NCBI GenBank assembly: GCA_035505975.1
Contig: DATJQJ010000031.1
Coordinates: forward strand, 49,126 to 113,125
Reading direction: 5' to 3'
DNA from: CAIKOD01 sp035505975
Lineage (GTDB): Archaea; Halobacteriota; Methanomicrobia; Methanomicrobiales; Methanospirillaceae
DNA: 64,000 nucleotides
Shown here: positions 62,265 through 64,000 of the stretch, piece after piece
Layout: every line of letters begins with the position of its first letter
How positions within the stretch are numbered: the first letter of the stretch is position 1
Position numbers and translations under genes: made by a program
Notes under the pieces: generated by a model
What the model saw: only the letters and a program-made list of their open reading frames with translations
Databases searched by the model: none
Told to the model about the DNA's origin: nothing

Positions 62265-62490
62265 TTTTGTTGATATCCTGTATTTTACTGCATTTTCATT
62301 TTTCCTATGTTCTTCGTTTCTGATGACGTTTTTAAAGAGTTTTCGATAATCTGACGCTCCCGGGGCTCCGCCCCGCCGCTTTGGCAACCCCAAGTGGGAC
62401 AGGAGCCGTACAGGGACCGATTAATTCTTAAATCCTGCTGGGGGAGGGTCAGGGAGGGGGTTAAACCCCTCCGGTCGTGGATGGCACCCA
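62265..62490 (+). repeat. Dispersed intergenic repeat, copy D
   Basis: About 225 bp in the gap between the CDP-alcohol transferase gene and fen1, same orientation as copy A. It is the least decayed copy: GTTGATATCCTGTATTTT, TTTCTGATGACGTTTT, AATCTGACGCTCCCGGGGC, CCGCCCCGCCGCTTTGGC, GGGACCGATTAATTCTTAAA and GGTTAAACCCCTCC are all clear. Confidence 0.8.
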
Positions 62491-62549
62491 AGGCATGAAT
62501 GAATAATTTGACAAAACAAATTTTTCTGATGGTTTCACTAGTGAAGTCG

Positions 62550-63551
62550 TCAGAACCAACGGTCGAGTGTCTTTTGTCCGGCCTTACCGGCGACCCCTTC
62601 GAGTGCTTTTCTTACCCTGTCGGTCGAAAAACCATATTCCCCGCAGAGCATATCTTCTATTTTTTCCGTGTCCGGAGGGCGCCATTCCATGGTATACGTA
62701 TCGGTCACCGGGGGAGTCTGGAAGAAATCAATCACTGGCCCGGGATCGAAATCGGGAACCTTTTCTTCAAGGGTTTTATCGAACAACCCGTCACGGACTA
62801 TTTTCAGGGCGGTTTTTGCACCGACGCCTTTTACGCCGGTATTGAAATCGGTTCCTACCAGAATGGCGATCTCAATCAGGTCTTTACGCGTGATGGTAAG
62901 TCCTTTCAGGACTTCAGTGAGTGAGACGCGCTCGGGATTGAGGGTGACGGTCCGTCCGTGCATTTTTCGTTTCCCGCTGACGGTAAGGTTGCGGATAAGG
63001 GTCGGGGCACCGAACAGGAGGTTATCGTAGTCCTGTGAGACCACGTAGGCCGCATCGCCGTTAATGACGAGGCGTGTTGCCTGGGCTTCACCTTCACTGG
63101 GTGCCTCAATACAGGGTATCCCCATAAGAGCGAGGAGTTGTTTTGAGGTATCGATGATGAACCGGTCGATCTTCGACGACGACCGGGCCTGTTTATATGC
63201 CTCCCCGATGTCGCCTGCGGCGAGGGCTTCCTCCCAGCGTGCACCGGCTTCCGCCCTGGCGCTTCGCCGCTCTTCAATCGTCTTCGATTTGAAAGCAGGC
63301 GGAGGCCCGTCGAACACGTAGACCGGCTTTATCCCTTTCTCGAGGAAATTCACGTTCCTGAACAGGATGCCGGAAAGGTGCGAAGTGACACGCCCTTCAC
63401 GGTCCATGAGCGGCGTGCCGTCCGGCTGCCTGATAATGGAGAGGAACTGGTAGAGTGCATTGTGGGCATCGACCGCCGCTGTGCCGCGAAGTGTTTCCCA
63501 CGCCACGGGGACCTTGTACTCGGCAAGGACGTCCCTCAGTGCAACTCCCAT
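62550..63551 (-). CDS. fen1: Flap structure-specific endonuclease 1
   Basis: 333 residues. XPG/FEN1 N-domain (VDAHNALYQFLSIIRQPDG, metal Asp in AVDAHN; YVFDGPPPAFKS) and I-domain (ALMGIPCIEAPSEGEAQATRL, SQDYDNLLFGAP, and GTDFNTGVKGVGAKTALKI with metal Asp residues and the helix-hairpin-helix). The C terminus QKTLDRWF is a PCNA-interacting peptide. It removes 5' flaps in replication and repair. It is downstream of a small membrane-protein gene, 28 bp apart. Confidence 0.95.
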   Translation of the reverse strand: MGVALRDVLAEYKVPVAWETLRGTAAVDAHNALYQFLSIIRQPDGTPLMDREGRVTSHLSGILFRNVNFLEKGIKPVYVFDGPPPAFKSKTIEERRSARAEAGARWEEALAAGDIGEAYKQARSSSKIDRFIIDTSKQLLALMGIPCIEAPSEGEAQATRLVINGDAAYVVSQDYDNLLFGAPTLIRNLTVSGKRKMHGRTVTLNPERVSLTEVLKGLTITRKDLIEIAILVGTDFNTGVKGVGAKTALKIVRDGLFDKTLEEKVPDFDPGPVIDFFQTPPVTDTYTMEWRPPDTEKIEDMLCGEYGFSTDRVRKALEGVAGKAGQKTLDRWF

Positions 63552-63579
63552 GGTAGTCTCCTGTATCAGCTCCCGGCGA

Positions 63580-63894
63580 TCAACGGTAGATTCGTTTCCC
63601 GAATTCCCCGACCACTTCGTTGAGATGGGCCACCGTATCGTCGTGTTTCTGTGCCATTTTCATTGCAATCTCCTCTAAGTTAGCCCGAATTGCCTTATCA
63701 CGCGCCTGGAGACTCCGTTCCAAAGACCGTACCCTGAAAGACAGTGAAATGAAGAGCCCGCCAAGCGAAAGCATCATCAGCATAGCCCCGATAGCTATCG
63801 TGATGTCATACCAGAGGCGCGTGACAAGTGCCAGTGTCGCGAGGACCAGGATGATAACAAGAATAATATCGCGCGCATACTCACGAATATCCAT
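63580..63894 (-). CDS. Small membrane protein with coiled coil
   Basis: 104 residues. Two N-terminal membrane helices (IILVIILVLATLALVTRLW and AIGAMLMMLSLGGLFISL) are followed by a basic/helical coiled coil (RVRSLERSLQARDKAIRANL) to the end. The family is not recognised, but the two-helix-plus-coil plan suggests a membrane-anchored oligomer. It is 28 bp upstream of fen1 on the same strand and may be co-transcribed. Confidence 0.7.
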   Translation of the reverse strand: MDIREYARDIILVIILVLATLALVTRLWYDITIAIGAMLMMLSLGGLFISLSFRVRSLERSLQARDKAIRANLEEIAMKMAQKHDDTVAHLNEVVGEFGKRIYR

Positions 63895-63949
63895 GCTTTT
63901 AGATAATGAAGACCAACTAATTAAACAATATGGCTGAAGGAGTTATGTG

Positions 63950-64000
63950 ATGAACGTAAAATCCGCCATCCCGTTGATAGGGATGCCGGTAATGCTTCTG
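63950..64000 (+). CDS. Start of an unidentified gene (partial)
   Basis: ATG 63950 behind GGAGTTATGTG opens a frame of 17 codons to the window edge (MNVKSAIPLIGMPVMLL). Too short to identify. It is divergent from the small membrane-protein gene, and an AT-rich box (ATTAAACAATATG) lies just upstream. Confidence 0.45.
   Translation, partial: MNVKSAIPLIGMPVMLL

Noticed and set aside
62196..62491. ORFs reading RRGGAPGAS or similar through repeat copies A, B and D
   Set aside because: They are translations of the GC-rich core of a dispersed repeat and occur in several frames and orientations, so they are not genes.
1..64000. CRISPR array, rRNA operon or intact transposase
   Set aside because: No regularly spaced direct repeats, no rRNA-like sequence and no transposase motif seen on either strand.

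Overview
The window reads as a chromosomal segment of a hydrogenotrophic methanogen of the order Methanomicrobiales, closest in style to Methanoregula-type genomes. This is an inference from gene content: methanofuran (MfnA) and methanopterin (MptG) biosynthesis, diphthamide synthesis (Dph2), archaeal FEN1 and ATP-dependent DNA ligase, a two-subunit-type GMP synthetase, an archaetidyl-type CDP-alcohol transferase, a FilR1-like regulator and DUF2117. Start sites often carry GGTG or GGAGG motifs, and AT-rich boxes precede several genes. No rRNA, CRISPR array or intact transposase is visible.

Layout. 1-9.2 kb: end of a Ppx/GppA-type protein, sixA, a methyltransferase, an HDAC-family deacetylase, a metallo-hydrolase, two receiver-domain proteins, and two UbiA-type prenyltransferases flanking an HTH/DUF1724 regulator. 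9.3-18.4 kb: a PrsW-like protease, then a tightly packed minus-strand run ppsA-mfnA-hpt-dph2-METTL5-like-MFS with overlapping ends, and divergent serA. 18.4-23.5 kb: a gene-poor, AT-richer segment that starts at tRNA-Val(GAC). It holds an unknown membrane protein, gene fragments and a candidate structured RNA with its own TATA box. 23.5-29.4 kb: a secreted Gly/Ser-rich TPR protein and two large sensor kinases. 29.5-39.5 kb: phosphoribosyltransferase, GDP-mannose enzymes, DUF2117, DNA ligase, a helical-repeat protein, an MBL hydrolase and small conserved genes.

39.6-46.4 kb is a molybdate/tungstate neighbourhood: a MoSto-like kinase-fold protein, a MOT1-type permease, a CorA-like channel without the GMN motif, and a divergent tupA / tupBC tungstate transporter. 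47-50 kb has hisD convergent with a chorismate-lyase-like/MptG fusion gene. 50-54 kb is a coupled minus-strand operon of a family 2 glycosyltransferase, a TPR protein with a C-terminal winged helix, and a BrxD-type (DUF2791) ATPase; this is the best candidate for an undescribed system. 54-64 kb is mostly housekeeping: thioesterase, pyrG-guaA(B), argD, hisC-adenylate kinase-CDP-alcohol transferase, and fen1.

A dispersed non-coding repeat of about 230 bp occurs five times (2.4, 18.5, 38.5, 46.5 and 62.3 kb), always between genes. Its GC-rich core generates spurious ORFs.
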